From NCBI RefSeq assembly GCF_009796745.1, contig NZ_CP047024.1:2232001-2296000 (forward strand): a stretch of 64,000 nucleotides of DNA, written 5' to 3'. The notes beneath the pieces are model-generated. The model did no database searches, was not told the DNA's origin, and saw only the letters and a list, made by a program, of their open reading frames with translations. This document shows, piece after piece, positions 34,665-44,323 of this stretch (positions within the stretch are counted from its first letter, which is position 1; every line of letters starts with the position of its first letter). Source of the DNA: Paraglaciecola sp. L1A13 (GTDB taxonomy: Bacteria; Pseudomonadota; Gammaproteobacteria; Enterobacterales; Alteromonadaceae). Both the position numbers and the translations under genes were made by a program.

Positions 34665-37379
34665 TTACGTAGTTTTAATTCGCTGTATTGAAAGCCTCAT
34701 CTGTTTTTCTATTTCAAGAATAACGAACAGGGCGGCACCTACGCCTATGATCAGAAAACCATCGAATAAAGGAATAGCTTCTGTAGCAAATACGATTTGC
34801 AAAGGGGGGAAATAGGTTATGGCAAATTGTGCCACAGTAATAATCGATACAACTAACCAGACTACCTTAGTACCGCGTACAGCCTGCCAAGTTAATGATG
34901 TAGAGTAGATATTGCGAATGAAAAACAATTGAAAAATTTCCATAACAACTAAGGTGTTCAATGCCATGCTTCGAGCTAGTTCTAACGAATAGCCGCGATC
35001 AATGGCGTACATATGAATACCAAACACACCGCATAGGAATAAAACAGAAACTAAGATTACATACCAAATCATTTCTCTTGATAACAGAGGTTCGTTACGC
35101 CCTCGAGGAGGGCGGCGCATGGTGCTTTCTTCACTTGGTTCGAATGCTAATGCAATGCCAAGTGTTATTGCCGTAATTAAGTTAACCCAGAGGATTTGAA
35201 TAGGGGTAATAGGCAACGTCATGCCCATTAACAATGCGACAATGATGGTCATAGCTTCACCCGCATTAGTGGGTAGTGTCCAACTGATGACTTTTTTGAG
35301 GTTGTCGTAGACGGTGCGACCCTCGCGCACTGCAGATACGATAGATGCAAAGTTGTCGTCGGCCAGCACTAACTCTGCAGCCTCTTTAGCAGCTTCACTG
35401 CCTTTTTGACCCATCGCAATCCCCGCATCGGCTCGTTTTAATGCGGGGGCGTCGTTCACACCATCCCCGGTCATCGCTACCGTCATGCCATGAGATTGCA
35501 ACGCCATCACTAATCGTAGTTTGTGCTCTGGGCTGGTGCGAGCAAAAATATCGCATCCAAGAACAGCATTTCGTATCGCGCCTTCATCCATATTATCAAG
35601 TTCCGCACCGGTTAATACTTTATCGGTAATTTGTAAGCCAATTTGCTTGCCGATAGCTGCTGCGGTTTTGCTATGGTCGCCGGTTATCATCTTGACTCGA
35701 ATACCAGCTTCGATGCATTGTGCGACTGCGGTAATCGCTTCTGTGCGAGGAGGGTCTATCATGCCTAACATACCAATTAGGGTTAATGAGCCTGTGACAT
35801 CAGCATGCTCTAAAACGGTGTGTGATGGTGTCACTGTTTTAACGGCAAACGCTAATACACGTTGCCCAAGTCCAGCGATGGTCTCAGCTTGGTTGTTCCA
35901 ATAGGCGATATCTATTGGCTCTGACTTGTCGTCCAAACCTTTTTGATTTGTACACATGGTTAAAATTTGTTCTGGGGCGCCTTTAACAAATATGCAGGCT
36001 TGTTGCTCATGATTGTGATTAAGCGTAGCCATAAAGCGATGTTTGGCATCAAAAGGAATGGCGTCTGTGCGGGTCCATGTGGCGTTGGTTTCTTTTAGGT
36101 TGAGGGCCATTTTCCCGCTAAATGCGAGTAACGCGCCCTCCATCGGATCACCTTCAACTAGCCAGTTTCCGTCTTGCTCTCGCAGCGCCGCGTCATTACA
36201 TAGCGCGGCGGCTTGCGCCAATTCATTAGGTACAAAATCAGTAATAGCTACGGTTTTAGTTTCTAGAGTCAATTTACCTTTAGGTTCATAACCATTGCCT
36301 CCTAAGGTGAGTAAGTGTTGCTGAGTGAGTACTGAAGCCACCATCATTTCGTTGCGAGTTAATGTGCCTGTTTTGTCAGAACAAATAACTGATACCGAAC
36401 CCAATGTTTCAATAGCGGGTAAATGACGCACAATGGCATTGCGTTGAGCCATGGCTTTAACACCAATAGCTAACGTTATGGTTAGAACAGCCGGTAAACC
36501 TTCTGGTATAGCTGCTACCGATAGCCCAACTACTGCTAAAAACATTTCAGTAAAGTCATGGTGTTCAACAAAATACCCAAACACCAGTAACATAGAGGCA
36601 ACAGCAAGGATCATTATAGTCAACCATTTGGCAAACACCGCCATTTGCTCAACTAGAGGCGTGGTTAACGTTTCTACTTTCGATAACAAGCCGCTAATAC
36701 GACCTATTTCTGTGTCTTTCCCTGTACCGACCACTACACCCTTGCCTTGACCCGTACTGACTAACGTTCCCGAATAAGCCATGCATGTGCGATCACCCAG
36801 TGAGGCACCTATTTCAACGATCTTATTTTGCTTTTCGACCGGTATTGATTCACCAGTCAAAATAGCCTCTTGGATTGTTAAACCATAAGCAGATAGCATT
36901 CTCAGGTCGGCAGGCACTTTATCACCAGCTTCAAGTAACACTATGTCACCAGGAACTAAATCTACTCCATCAACGTTTTTACGCTCTCCATCACGGATCA
37001 CGTTGGCATGAGGGGCTAACATCTGCCTGATGGCATTCATCGCTTGTTCTGCTTTGCCTTCTTGAATAAAGCCTATCACAGCATTCGCAATAACCACCGC
37101 TAAAATCACACTCATATCAATCCAGTGCCCAAGCACAGCAGTGATCACTGCAGAACCGATTAACACGTAAATTAAAATATTATGAAAGTGCATTAAAAAA
37201 CGGACCAATGGATTGCTGCGGGCAGCTTGTGCCAAACGGTTAGCACCATGAGCTAACAAACGAGCTTCAGCATCAGCTTGTGTTAAGCCGTCAATCGAGC
37301 TTCCTACGCTTTTAAGAGTTTGCTCTGCCGAAGTACTGTGCCATTTAGATTGTGCAATATCTGCGTCAGTTTTTTGCAT
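34665..37379 (-). CDS. P2-type cation-transporting ATPase
   Basis: Inner-membrane ion pump of 904 residues with ten predicted helices. It has an N-terminal cation-ATPase domain, actuator TGES at 175-178, PEGLPA in TM4 (292-297), phosphorylated Asp335 in CSDKTGTLT, and the hinge MTGDGVNDAPALKRADAGIAMG. TM4 is of the Ca2+/Na+ P2A type. TM6 reads WVNLITAITLGIAL, where Ca2+ pumps have WVNLVTDGLPATAL, so the metal-binding Asp is replaced by Ala and the transported ion is uncertain. GAGG precedes the start. Confidence 0.92.
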   Translation of the reverse strand: MQKTDADIAQSKWHSTSAEQTLKSVGSSIDGLTQADAEARLLAHGANRLAQAARSNPLVRFLMHFHNILIYVLIGSAVITAVLGHWIDMSVILAVVIANAVIGFIQEGKAEQAMNAIRQMLAPHANVIRDGERKNVDGVDLVPGDIVLLEAGDKVPADLRMLSAYGLTIQEAILTGESIPVEKQNKIVEIGASLGDRTCMAYSGTLVSTGQGKGVVVGTGKDTEIGRISGLLSKVETLTTPLVEQMAVFAKWLTIMILAVASMLLVFGYFVEHHDFTEMFLAVVGLSVAAIPEGLPAVLTITLAIGVKAMAQRNAIVRHLPAIETLGSVSVICSDKTGTLTRNEMMVASVLTQQHLLTLGGNGYEPKGKLTLETKTVAITDFVPNELAQAAALCNDAALREQDGNWLVEGDPMEGALLAFSGKMALNLKETNATWTRTDAIPFDAKHRFMATLNHNHEQQACIFVKGAPEQILTMCTNQKGLDDKSEPIDIAYWNNQAETIAGLGQRVLAFAVKTVTPSHTVLEHADVTGSLTLIGMLGMIDPPRTEAITAVAQCIEAGIRVKMITGDHSKTAAAIGKQIGLQITDKVLTGAELDNMDEGAIRNAVLGCDIFARTSPEHKLRLVMALQSHGMTVAMTGDGVNDAPALKRADAGIAMGQKGSEAAKEAAELVLADDNFASIVSAVREGRTVYDNLKKVISWTLPTNAGEAMTIIVALLMGMTLPITPIQILWVNLITAITLGIALAFEPSEESTMRRPPRGRNEPLLSREMIWYVILVSVLFLCGVFGIHMYAIDRGYSLELARSMALNTLVVMEIFQLFFIRNIYSTSLTWQAVRGTKVVWLVVSIITVAQFAITYFPPLQIVFATEAIPLFDGFLIIGVGAALFVILEIEKQMRLSIQRIKTT

Positions 37380-37651
37380 GTTGGCCTCGTTTATTTAGGA
37401 GATTGAGCTGTATTAGAGAAGAGCGTGTAGATTTATCGTATCAATAGCATTCAAACCCAATTTGATATGGGGCAATTTTTCTGTGGGTATTGCCGATATT
37501 TGATTGAGTTTATTTGTCTGAAAGGTAACAGCTAGCAGCCTGTTGTTGACCGCTTTGGTATTCAAGTTAGTTCTATTTCTTTGTCGGCTGTTTACGTTCA
37601 AGCCAATTATTTGTTGGTTAAGAATGCTGAGATACGAGCGATTCATACACA

Positions 37652-37876
37652 TTACCTCATTGACTTTATTGGAGAAGCAAACCCTTTAGGCTTGATTGCC
37701 ATTACCGAACTGTTTAGTTGGTTGATAATGGTCTCTGCGGTGTTGCCAATTACCAACCCAGCGATTCCGGTGCGGGCAACGGTTCGCATGACGATTAAGT
37801 CTGCATCTATCTTTTTGGCTATTTTCGGGAGCTCTTCACCCGCTGTCCCTTTAACGATATGAGGGATCAATGACAA
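37652..37876 (-). pseudogene. C-terminal remnant of a UspE-type universal stress protein
   Basis: A 74-codon frame matches only the end of the UspE/UspA fold: HIVKGTAGEELPKIAKKIDADLIVM, then ARTGIAGLVIGNTAETIINQL and the closing AIKPKGFASPI typical of UspE. Full UspE is about 300 residues with two Usp domains. Upstream sequence carries no Usp coding, the only start is TTG without a ribosome site, and the nucleotide-binding Gly before TVARTG is Arg. It is best read as a decayed fragment. The following 79-codon frame (37413-37652) does not resemble a Usp. Confidence 0.75.
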
Positions 37877-38093
37877 AAAATTAAAAGATTCTATTCCGAT
37901 TTTTTGCTTTACGTTGTCAAATTAAACCAGGTCGAATATGACCTCGATCAATAATAGGTTGAAGTCTATTCATTTTTATCAAGCAGCGGCCTAACCCAAA
38001 TTCATTTGCTAAAATTGTTATGTTTGACTAACTATTCCTGCTTGTTTACGACCAGTATTACTTTTGAAAGAATTTAATACGGGATATTGAACT

Positions 38094-38207
38094 GTGATAA
38101 AAGAAAAAGTAGGCAACGTAATTTCTCAAGCGCGTGTCAAGGCTGGGAGATTTATGCATGGGGCGTATGTTTACAGTTGGTTGAGGCGGGCTTTAATGAC
38201 TCTATAA
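38094..38207 (+). CDS. Possible small basic peptide (37 aa) or small RNA
   Basis: A GTG-started frame encodes a short basic peptide (begins MIKEKVGNVISQ, ends SWLRRALMTL) whose stop lies in the loop of a hairpin followed by a T-run. The ribosome site is poor (GGGATAT). Either a small peptide gene or a small RNA ending at that terminator is possible; chance is also possible. Confidence 0.25.
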   Translation: MIKEKVGNVISQARVKAGRFMHGAYVYSWLRRALMTL

Positions 38208-38222
38208 CTCGAGTCATTTTTC
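38195..38222 (+). terminator. Rho-independent terminator-like hairpin
   Basis: AATGACTC (38195-38202) pairs perfectly with GAGTCATT (38211-38218), 8-base loop, followed by TTT after the paired TT (five T in total). No annotated plus-strand gene precedes it, which points to an unrecognised short transcript. Confidence 0.6.
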
Positions 38223-38310
38223 GCAGCCGCTGATAGGGGATGTGCTTAAATTTACACATCATTTTTTCAGCGTCTGCTGCTAAAAAATGGGGGACGAAAA
38301 TTAGACCTAA

Positions 38311-38667
38311 TTACTCGTCTACTAACACTTCAAACCCACCGTAGATCATGCGCTTCCCATCAAAGGGCATAGGGGCTGTTTTTGGGTCGAATCGCGGGTC
38401 GTTCATGCATTTTTGCATGCCGCTGTCTCTCGCCTCTTTAGACGGCCAGGTGATCCACGAAAAGACAACGGTTTCATCATCTTTAGCTTGCACTGCCTGA
38501 GGGAAAGAAGTGACTTCACCATTAGGTACGTCTTCTCCCCAACATTCAGTGCACGACAGTGCACCGTATTCTTCTTTGAAAATTTTAATACAGTGCTTAG
38601 CGTATTCTTTGTATTGTTCTTTATTTGCCGTAGGCACAGCGACGACAAAACCGTCGATATATGACAT
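38311..38667 (-). CDS. DUF1428 (YbaA-family) protein
   Basis: Cytoplasmic protein of 118 residues with the DUF1428 pattern: MSYIDGFVVAVPTANKEQYKEYA, CTECWGEDVPNGEVTSFPQAV, VVFSWITWPSKEARD and PMPFDGKRMIYGGFEVLV. The fold is a ferredoxin-like dimeric alpha/beta barrel, and the function is unknown; a YbaA-type name is used in enterobacteria. It is preceded by a short spacer and stands alone. Confidence 0.92.
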   Translation of the reverse strand: MSYIDGFVVAVPTANKEQYKEYAKHCIKIFKEEYGALSCTECWGEDVPNGEVTSFPQAVQAKDDETVVFSWITWPSKEARDSGMQKCMNDPRFDPKTAPMPFDGKRMIYGGFEVLVDE

Positions 38668-38815
38668 ATGGAACCCCTGAAGTCTGATAAGTAAATGATT
38701 GCAGGAAAGACATTACGTATATTGGCATAATATTTCTAGTTGAAACATCATCGAGAACAACAATACTGATAATTGCAGTCTCACTAATGTTTTAGATTTC
38801 ACAGGCATGGAGGCA

Positions 38816-38847
38816 CAAAAAAATAGGCGCAGTAAAATGCGCCTATT
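38816..38847 (-). terminator. Rho-independent terminator of pckA
   Basis: Perfect 10-bp arms AATAGGCGCA / TGCGCCTATT (38822-38831, 38838-38847) around a 6-base loop. On the minus strand the stem runs into about seven T. It lies 30 bases after the pckA stop. Confidence 0.9.
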
Positions 38848-38876
38848 CTATTCGGTAGCGGCTAAAGCGTTACCAT

Positions 38877-40505
38877 TTACGCACTTTTGGCGTGCGCAAA
38901 TAAGCTAGGGCCTGCCGATACAAGCGCTTTACCATTATCAGTATCAGTGAATTTTTCGAAGTTCTCAACGAATAGTTCAGCCAAATCATTGGCTTTTTTG
39001 CTCCACTGACTTTCGTTTTGGTATGTTTTGCGAGGGTCCAGAATACCGGCATCCAGCTCACCTAATTGCTGTGGAATTTGTAAGTTAAAGACCGGTAAGG
39101 TCGTGGTAGTCGCGTCATCTAATGAGCCATCTAAAATGGCGTCAATGATAGCTCGTGTAGCTTTGATCGATATACGTTTCCCAGTGCCATTCCAACCCGT
39201 ATTAACTAAATAAGCTTGCGCACCTGATGCTTGCATCCTATTTTTAAGCACTTTTGCATATTGAGTAGGGTGCAAGCTTAAAAATGCTGCGCCAAAACAG
39301 CTTGAAAAAGTTGGAGTTGGTTCGGTAATTCCACGCTCAGTACCCGCTAATTTAGCGGTAAAACCAGATAAGAAATAATACTGTGCTTGTTCTGGCGTGA
39401 GTTTAGATACAGCGGGCAACACGCCAAATGCGTCAGCAGTCAAGAAAATCACCTTGGTTGCATGTCCAGCGCGAGATACTGGCTTAACAATATTGTCAAT
39501 GTGATGAATGGGATATGACACGCGAGTATTTTCAGTTTTACTGTTGTCGTCAAAATCTATTTTACCGTTTGCGTCAACGGTGACATTTTCAAGTAATGCA
39601 TCACGGCGAATCGCATTGTAAATATCCGGTTCGTTTTCTTTGCTTAAATTAATGGTTTTAGCATAGCAACCACCTTCAAAATTAAACACGCCGTTGTCGT
39701 CCCAACCATGTTCGTCATCACCAATTAACTCGCGATTAGGATCAGTCGATAAGGTAGTTTTACCAGTACCTGATAAGCCAAAAAATACCGCAACATCGCC
39801 GTCTTTACCTACGTTTGCGCTGCAATGCATAGACGCAATATCCCTAAGGGGTAATAGATAGTTCATCATTGAGAACATACCTTTTTTCATTTCGCCGCCG
39901 TACCAAGTACCACCAATTAACTGCACTTTTTCAGTTAGGTTAAATGCCACAAAATTCTCTGAATTTACCCCGTGAGAACGCCAATTAGGGTTATTTGTTT
40001 TTGCACCATTCATAACCACAAAGTCAGGTTCGAAGTTTACAAGTTCTTCTTCTGTAGGACGAAGAAACATATTCTTTACAAAATGGGCTTGCCAAGCGAC
40101 TTCTGTGATGAAGCGGACCTTTAGGCGCGTATCTTCGTTAGCGCCGCAATAAGTATCTACCACAAATAAGCGCTTATCACTGAGTTGATCGATAACCAAA
40201 GCTTTGAGATCGTTCCAGACTTGTTGTGTCATGGGTTTATTATCATTTTTGCCTTGATCAGACCACCAAACGGTATCCCTGGTTACATCGTCACGTACTA
40301 TATATTTGTCTTTTGGTGAGCGTCCGGTAAATTTGCCTGTGTTAACATTAACCGCTCCTAATTCGGTTACGACGCCTTTTTCATACCCTTCAAGGCTAGG
40401 GTGAGTGGTTTCCTCAAATAAGACATCGTACGAAGGATTATGTAGAATTTCGGTGGCATTAATACCAAGTTTGGCTAAATCTGCGGACAATTTTTGTATA
40501 TTCAT
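38877..40505 (-). CDS. pckA: Phosphoenolpyruvate carboxykinase (ATP)
   Basis: Gluconeogenic enzyme converting oxaloacetate and ATP to PEP and CO2. It is 542 residues, as in E. coli PckA. Signatures include [10 protein letters not shown], the kinase P-loop [11 protein letters not shown] followed by LIGDDEHGW (metal site), [12 protein letters not shown], and the [15 protein letters not shown] segment. AAGGG precedes the ATG. Monocistronic, with its own terminator. It links to lactate and propionate use elsewhere in the window by feeding gluconeogenesis. Confidence 0.97.
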   Translation of the reverse strand: MNIQKLSADLAKLGINATEILHNPSYDVLFEETTHPSLEGYEKGVVTELGAVNVNTGKFTGRSPKDKYIVRDDVTRDTVWWSDQGKNDNKPMTQQVWNDLKALVIDQLSDKRLFVVDTYCGANEDTRLKVRFITEVAWQAHFVKNMFLRPTEEELVNFEPDFVVMNGAKTNNPNWRSHGVNSENFVAFNLTEKVQLIGGTWYGGEMKKGMFSMMNYLLPLRDIASMHCSANVGKDGDVAVFFGLSGTGKTTLSTDPNRELIGDDEHGWDDNGVFNFEGGCYAKTINLSKENEPDIYNAIRRDALLENVTVDANGKIDFDDNSKTENTRVSYPIHHIDNIVKPVSRAGHATKVIFLTADAFGVLPAVSKLTPEQAQYYFLSGFTAKLAGTERGITEPTPTFSSCFGAAFLSLHPTQYAKVLKNRMQASGAQAYLVNTGWNGTGKRISIKATRAIIDAILDGSLDDATTTTLPVFNLQIPQQLGELDAGILDPRKTYQNESQWSKKANDLAELFVENFEKFTDTDNGKALVSAGPSLFAHAKSA

Positions 40506-41280
40506 TAACTAACCCTTCGTTTGATGGTGGCGGTGAAACTGTAAGTTAAATCCTCGATGGTGTATGTATTTGAGGTTTTTAAAAACTTTTTAGGGCGAAA
40601 AATACGTAACTGTCAATGATGTGGTTGACAGACAATGCTAATGAATCCGCCCGATGCAGCTATTTTAAACATGTATGCAATTATTATGAAGCCCAATTCG
40701 TAATAAAACACCCTTAATTTCATAAGTTCGAAATAAACTGTTATGAAATCCACGCAAATACATATTTAGAGCGCTTTTTAGGGATAAAAAGCATGACTAA
40801 AGAAAAATTTTCACGTATCACCTTGGAAAATAAGAATATTTGTCGATAAAGTTTAAATATCTGATTAATAGTACTAATTTACAAGATTGTTACGTTTAAT
40901 GAGATTTTCTAAAGCAATGGAGTATTAGCTGGAGCTATTAACAACAGTTTCGTGGGGGAATATAGTGTAATAACTATAATGATCATTTTTGATATCTATT
41001 GTGAAAGGTTACGGTATCGAGATCAGTTTCTGTTATTTGATGTGAAACAGAGCGTTTAAAATAGTCATCATACAATGAGAACAGGCCTGAAAATAGCGCA
41101 AGCCTGTATTCGCTGTGATAAATAGTCGCTTACAAAAGCTTACGTCTTATGCTTGATGCAAATGCGCCAAAATGCGATTCTTGCCACGTTAAACTCAAGT
41201 GTCAAAACACTTTTTCCGAGTCCGAAAGAACCAACTTTTCCAGACTCGACTCTTACCACGCCTAGCTAAAGGACCAACAA
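40506..41280. promoter_or_regulatory. Divergent promoter region pckA / D-lactate dehydrogenase with two inverted repeats
   Basis: 775 bases without a credible gene. CTGTCAA-N8-TTGACAG lies at 40610-40631, about 105 bases before pckA, and ATTTCATAA-N15-TTATGAAAT at 40717-40749. Both are perfect and could be operators for carbon-source control of pckA. The region nearer the D-lactate dehydrogenase gene shows nothing obvious except its AAGGA ribosome site. Confidence 0.4.
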
Positions 41281-44211
41281 ATGACACGGTTGCCTGCCGA
41301 ATACCTGAGCCAAATTGAGGCTATTTTACCGGCCAAATCAATCATCCAAGATATCAGCCGTCTGCGAGCTCTCGCAGTTGACGCGAGTTTTTATCAACTT
41401 ATACCTAAACTTGTACTGAGGCTTAATTCATTAGAGCAAGTACAGACTGTTCTAGCGCTTAGTCAACAGCACAAAGTGGGTGTTACGTTTCGTGCAGCGG
41501 GCACAAGTTTATCAGGGCAAGCGGTGAGTGATTCTGTATTAATCATTTTAAGTGATGATTGGCGCCGTTATGACGTATTAGATAAAGGCCAGCGAATAAA
41601 GTTACAACCAGGGATTATTGGGGCTGATGCAAATCGCTTACTTGCACCTTTTGGACGTAAAATTGGCCCGGATCCCGCGTCTATCAACAGCTGCAAAATT
41701 GGTGGTATCGCTGCTAATAATGCCTCAGGTATGTGTTGCGGCGTTGCCCATAACAGTTATTACACGGTACAAGATATGACCATAGTATTGGCTGATGGCA
41801 GCATGGTTGATACCGCTAATGAAACCAGCGTACAAAACTTTCGAGTTAAGCACCAAGTTATGCTTGACGAGTTGCAGAAATTGGCCTTTGCGAGTCAGCA
41901 AAATTCGTCGCTACGGGAGTTAATTACCTATAAGTATCGTCTTAAAAATACCTGCGGTTATGCCGTTAATGCGTTAATCGATTACCAAGATCCGTTGGAT
42001 ATCTTGCTACACCTGATGATTGGTTCAGAAGGCACGCTCGGGTTTATTGGGGATATTACGTATAAGACGGTTATAGAACATAAATATAAAGCCAGTGGCT
42101 TGTATTTATTTGCTAGTGCAGAGCAGGCGTGTGCTTTGGTACAAGTGTTAGCGCAGCAAAATGTCGACGCTATTGAACTAATGGATCAACGCGCCCTTAA
42201 CTCAGTTAAGGGACAGCCGGGATTACCCGACACTTTTTGTACCGACAATGACAACTACACCGCGTTACTACTAGAAACCAGTGCAAATAGTGATAAGGCC
42301 CTTAATCTAAATATGCAAAGCATTGAACAATGTATTGCTGAGCATCACCCCATGCAATCCATTGCGTTAAGTACTAACAGTGTGCTTAATCAGCAGCTGT
42401 GGGCAATACGTAAAGGCACCTTTCCGGCAGTTGGCGCAGTGCGCGAAACGGGTACTACTGTCATCATTGAAGATGTATGTTTTCCTATCGAAAATATGGC
42501 TGAAGGAATAGGGCGGTTACACCAACTATTCGATAAGTTTGGATACGCAGAAGCCATTATTTTTGGTCATGCTTTAGCGGGCAACCTACATTTTGTATTT
42601 ACCCAGTCGTTTGAACTTCAGAGCGAAATTGAACGCTACGACAGTTTTATGCAAGCCGTTGCACAGCTTGTTGCTGTTGAATTTAAAGGATCCCTTAAAG
42701 CCGAACATGGAACAGGACGGAATATGGCACCCTTTGTTGCGCTAGAGTGGGGTGAGGAAGCATATAATGTCATGCGTAAGATCAAACAAATTGTCGACCC
42801 AGTAGGTATTTTAAACCCTGGTGTGATTTTAAATGACGATCAGCAAAGTCATATTAAAAACCTTAAACTTCTACCAAAAGCAAATGACATTGTTGATAAA
42901 TGCATCGAATGTGGTTTTTGTGAAGCGGTTTGTCCATCCCAAGCATTAAGTTATACACCGAGGCAACGCATCGCTATATGGCGACGCATTCAACATTTAC
43001 GGGCGTTGGCAATCACAACATCTGGAGAACATACTCGAAGTGCTACTAAAGTAAGTAATCAGCCTAATAAACAGGCTGTAATTGATATCGAAGAGCAAGC
43101 CGAAGAACAAAACAAAGAGCTAAGGCAATTAGAGCATGACTTCGAGTATATGGGGATTGATACCTGCGCGGCTACTGGGCTATGTGCGCAGCGCTGTCCT
43201 GTTGGCATCAATACCGGTGACTTAATAAGGCAATTACGCAGCGAAAAACAAACAAAATTCGGCAAAACGATCGCTAAGTTCAGCGCAAATCACTTTTCGT
43301 TGGTGAGTAAAGCCGCGGCCCTAGGATTTGCAGCGTCTAGTACGGCGACTAAAATACTCGGAGACGATTTAACGAATAAAGTTGGCGAAAGTGTGCATCG
43401 ATTTTCGGGGAAAAGACTACCACTATGGCAGAGTCAGTGGCCAAGTAAGGCAAAGCCGATTAGGTTTGATGCTAGTCTAAAACGCAAACAAGTTGTTTAT
43501 TTTGCTAGTTGTGCCAGTCGTACTATGGGCCCAGCAGCCTCTGACACCGAATCGCGTTCTACCTATGATGCGGCTCGGTCTGTGTTCGCCAAAGCGGGGT
43601 ACCACGTGATAGTACCTGATGCGATGAGCGAACTATGTTGTGGTATGCCTTTTAGTAGTAAAGGTTTCCCTGATTTAGCTCAGCAAAAAGGGGAACAGTT
43701 AGCACATAGTTTACTGAGTATTAGCCGCCAAGGGCAAATACCAATTGTGTTTGATACCAGCCCGTGCAAGCAGCAAATGCAGGGGCTAAACAATGAGCAT
43801 GGATTAACCATCTTTGAAACCAGCGAATTTATGGTTAAGCATGTATTAGCTGATTTACAGATTACGCCGCAAACGCAGCCTATAGCGTTACACATAACCT
43901 GCAGCAGCCGTAAAATGGGCATTGGTCCTTATTTACAAACGTTGGCTAACGCTTGTAGTGAAAAGGTTATACAGCCCAACGGCATTGAATGTTGTGGTTT
44001 TGCCGGTGATAAGGGAATGTTTGTACCTGAACTAAATGCCAGTGCGCTGCGCCATTTGAAGGATCAGATCCCAGCAGATTGTACTGAAGGATTCAGTAAT
44101 AGTCGTACTTGCGAAATCGGGCTAAGCCAGCACAGCGGCATTCCTTACCATTCACTAATGTTATTGCTCGATAAAGTTAGCAAAGGGAAAACCGCACCAG
44201 TAAACGTTTAA
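41281..44211 (+). CDS. FAD-linked oxidase / Fe-S D-lactate dehydrogenase-type enzyme (Dld-II/YdiJ)
   Basis: Respiratory 2-hydroxyacid dehydrogenase of 976 residues. An FAD-binding PCMH domain (FRAAGTSLSGQAVSD, IGGIAANNASGMCCG) and an FAD-oxidase C domain with GHALAGNLHFVF and EHGTGRNMAPF come first. A ferredoxin-like domain (CIECGFCEAVCPSQ and CAATGLCAQRCPVG) and two CCG domains (ELCCGMPFSSKG, ECCGFAGDKG) follow. The fused design is that of Pseudomonas Dld2 and E. coli YdiJ, which oxidise D-lactate or D-2-hydroxyglutarate and pass electrons to quinone. The substrate is not decided here. AAGGA precedes the start. Confidence 0.88.
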   Translation: MTRLPAEYLSQIEAILPAKSIIQDISRLRALAVDASFYQLIPKLVLRLNSLEQVQTVLALSQQHKVGVTFRAAGTSLSGQAVSDSVLIILSDDWRRYDVLDKGQRIKLQPGIIGADANRLLAPFGRKIGPDPASINSCKIGGIAANNASGMCCGVAHNSYYTVQDMTIVLADGSMVDTANETSVQNFRVKHQVMLDELQKLAFASQQNSSLRELITYKYRLKNTCGYAVNALIDYQDPLDILLHLMIGSEGTLGFIGDITYKTVIEHKYKASGLYLFASAEQACALVQVLAQQNVDAIELMDQRALNSVKGQPGLPDTFCTDNDNYTALLLETSANSDKALNLNMQSIEQCIAEHHPMQSIALSTNSVLNQQLWAIRKGTFPAVGAVRETGTTVIIEDVCFPIENMAEGIGRLHQLFDKFGYAEAIIFGHALAGNLHFVFTQSFELQSEIERYDSFMQAVAQLVAVEFKGSLKAEHGTGRNMAPFVALEWGEEAYNVMRKIKQIVDPVGILNPGVILNDDQQSHIKNLKLLPKANDIVDKCIECGFCEAVCPSQALSYTPRQRIAIWRRIQHLRALAITTSGEHTRSATKVSNQPNKQAVIDIEEQAEEQNKELRQLEHDFEYMGIDTCAATGLCAQRCPVGINTGDLIRQLRSEKQTKFGKTIAKFSANHFSLVSKAAALGFAASSTATKILGDDLTNKVGESVHRFSGKRLPLWQSQWPSKAKPIRFDASLKRKQVVYFASCASRTMGPAASDTESRSTYDAARSVFAKAGYHVIVPDAMSELCCGMPFSSKGFPDLAQQKGEQLAHSLLSISRQGQIPIVFDTSPCKQQMQGLNNEHGLTIFETSEFMVKHVLADLQITPQTQPIALHITCSSRKMGIGPYLQTLANACSEKVIQPNGIECCGFAGDKGMFVPELNASALRHLKDQIPADCTEGFSNSRTCEIGLSQHSGIPYHSLMLLLDKVSKGKTAPVNV

Positions 44212-44323
44212 AGACGTTAATAAACATTGAGGCACAATGCTGATACGGCCACTGGGGTTCGAGTCAACGTTAGCGAATTCGGTTTTAGTTTAAAATATAC
44301 CGCCACTTAAAGGAGCAAATGGA

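Larger units (their letters stand above)
37877..38310. other. Intergenic region with small plus-strand ORF and terminator
   Basis: 434 bases between the Usp remnant and the DUF1428 gene. A 37-codon frame and an overlapping terminator-like hairpin are listed separately; nothing else was recognised. Confidence 0.4.

Noticed and set aside
37413..37652. 79-codon minus-strand frame after the Usp remnant
   Set aside because: Its translation shows no Usp or other family features; it is probably just open sequence next to the decayed gene.
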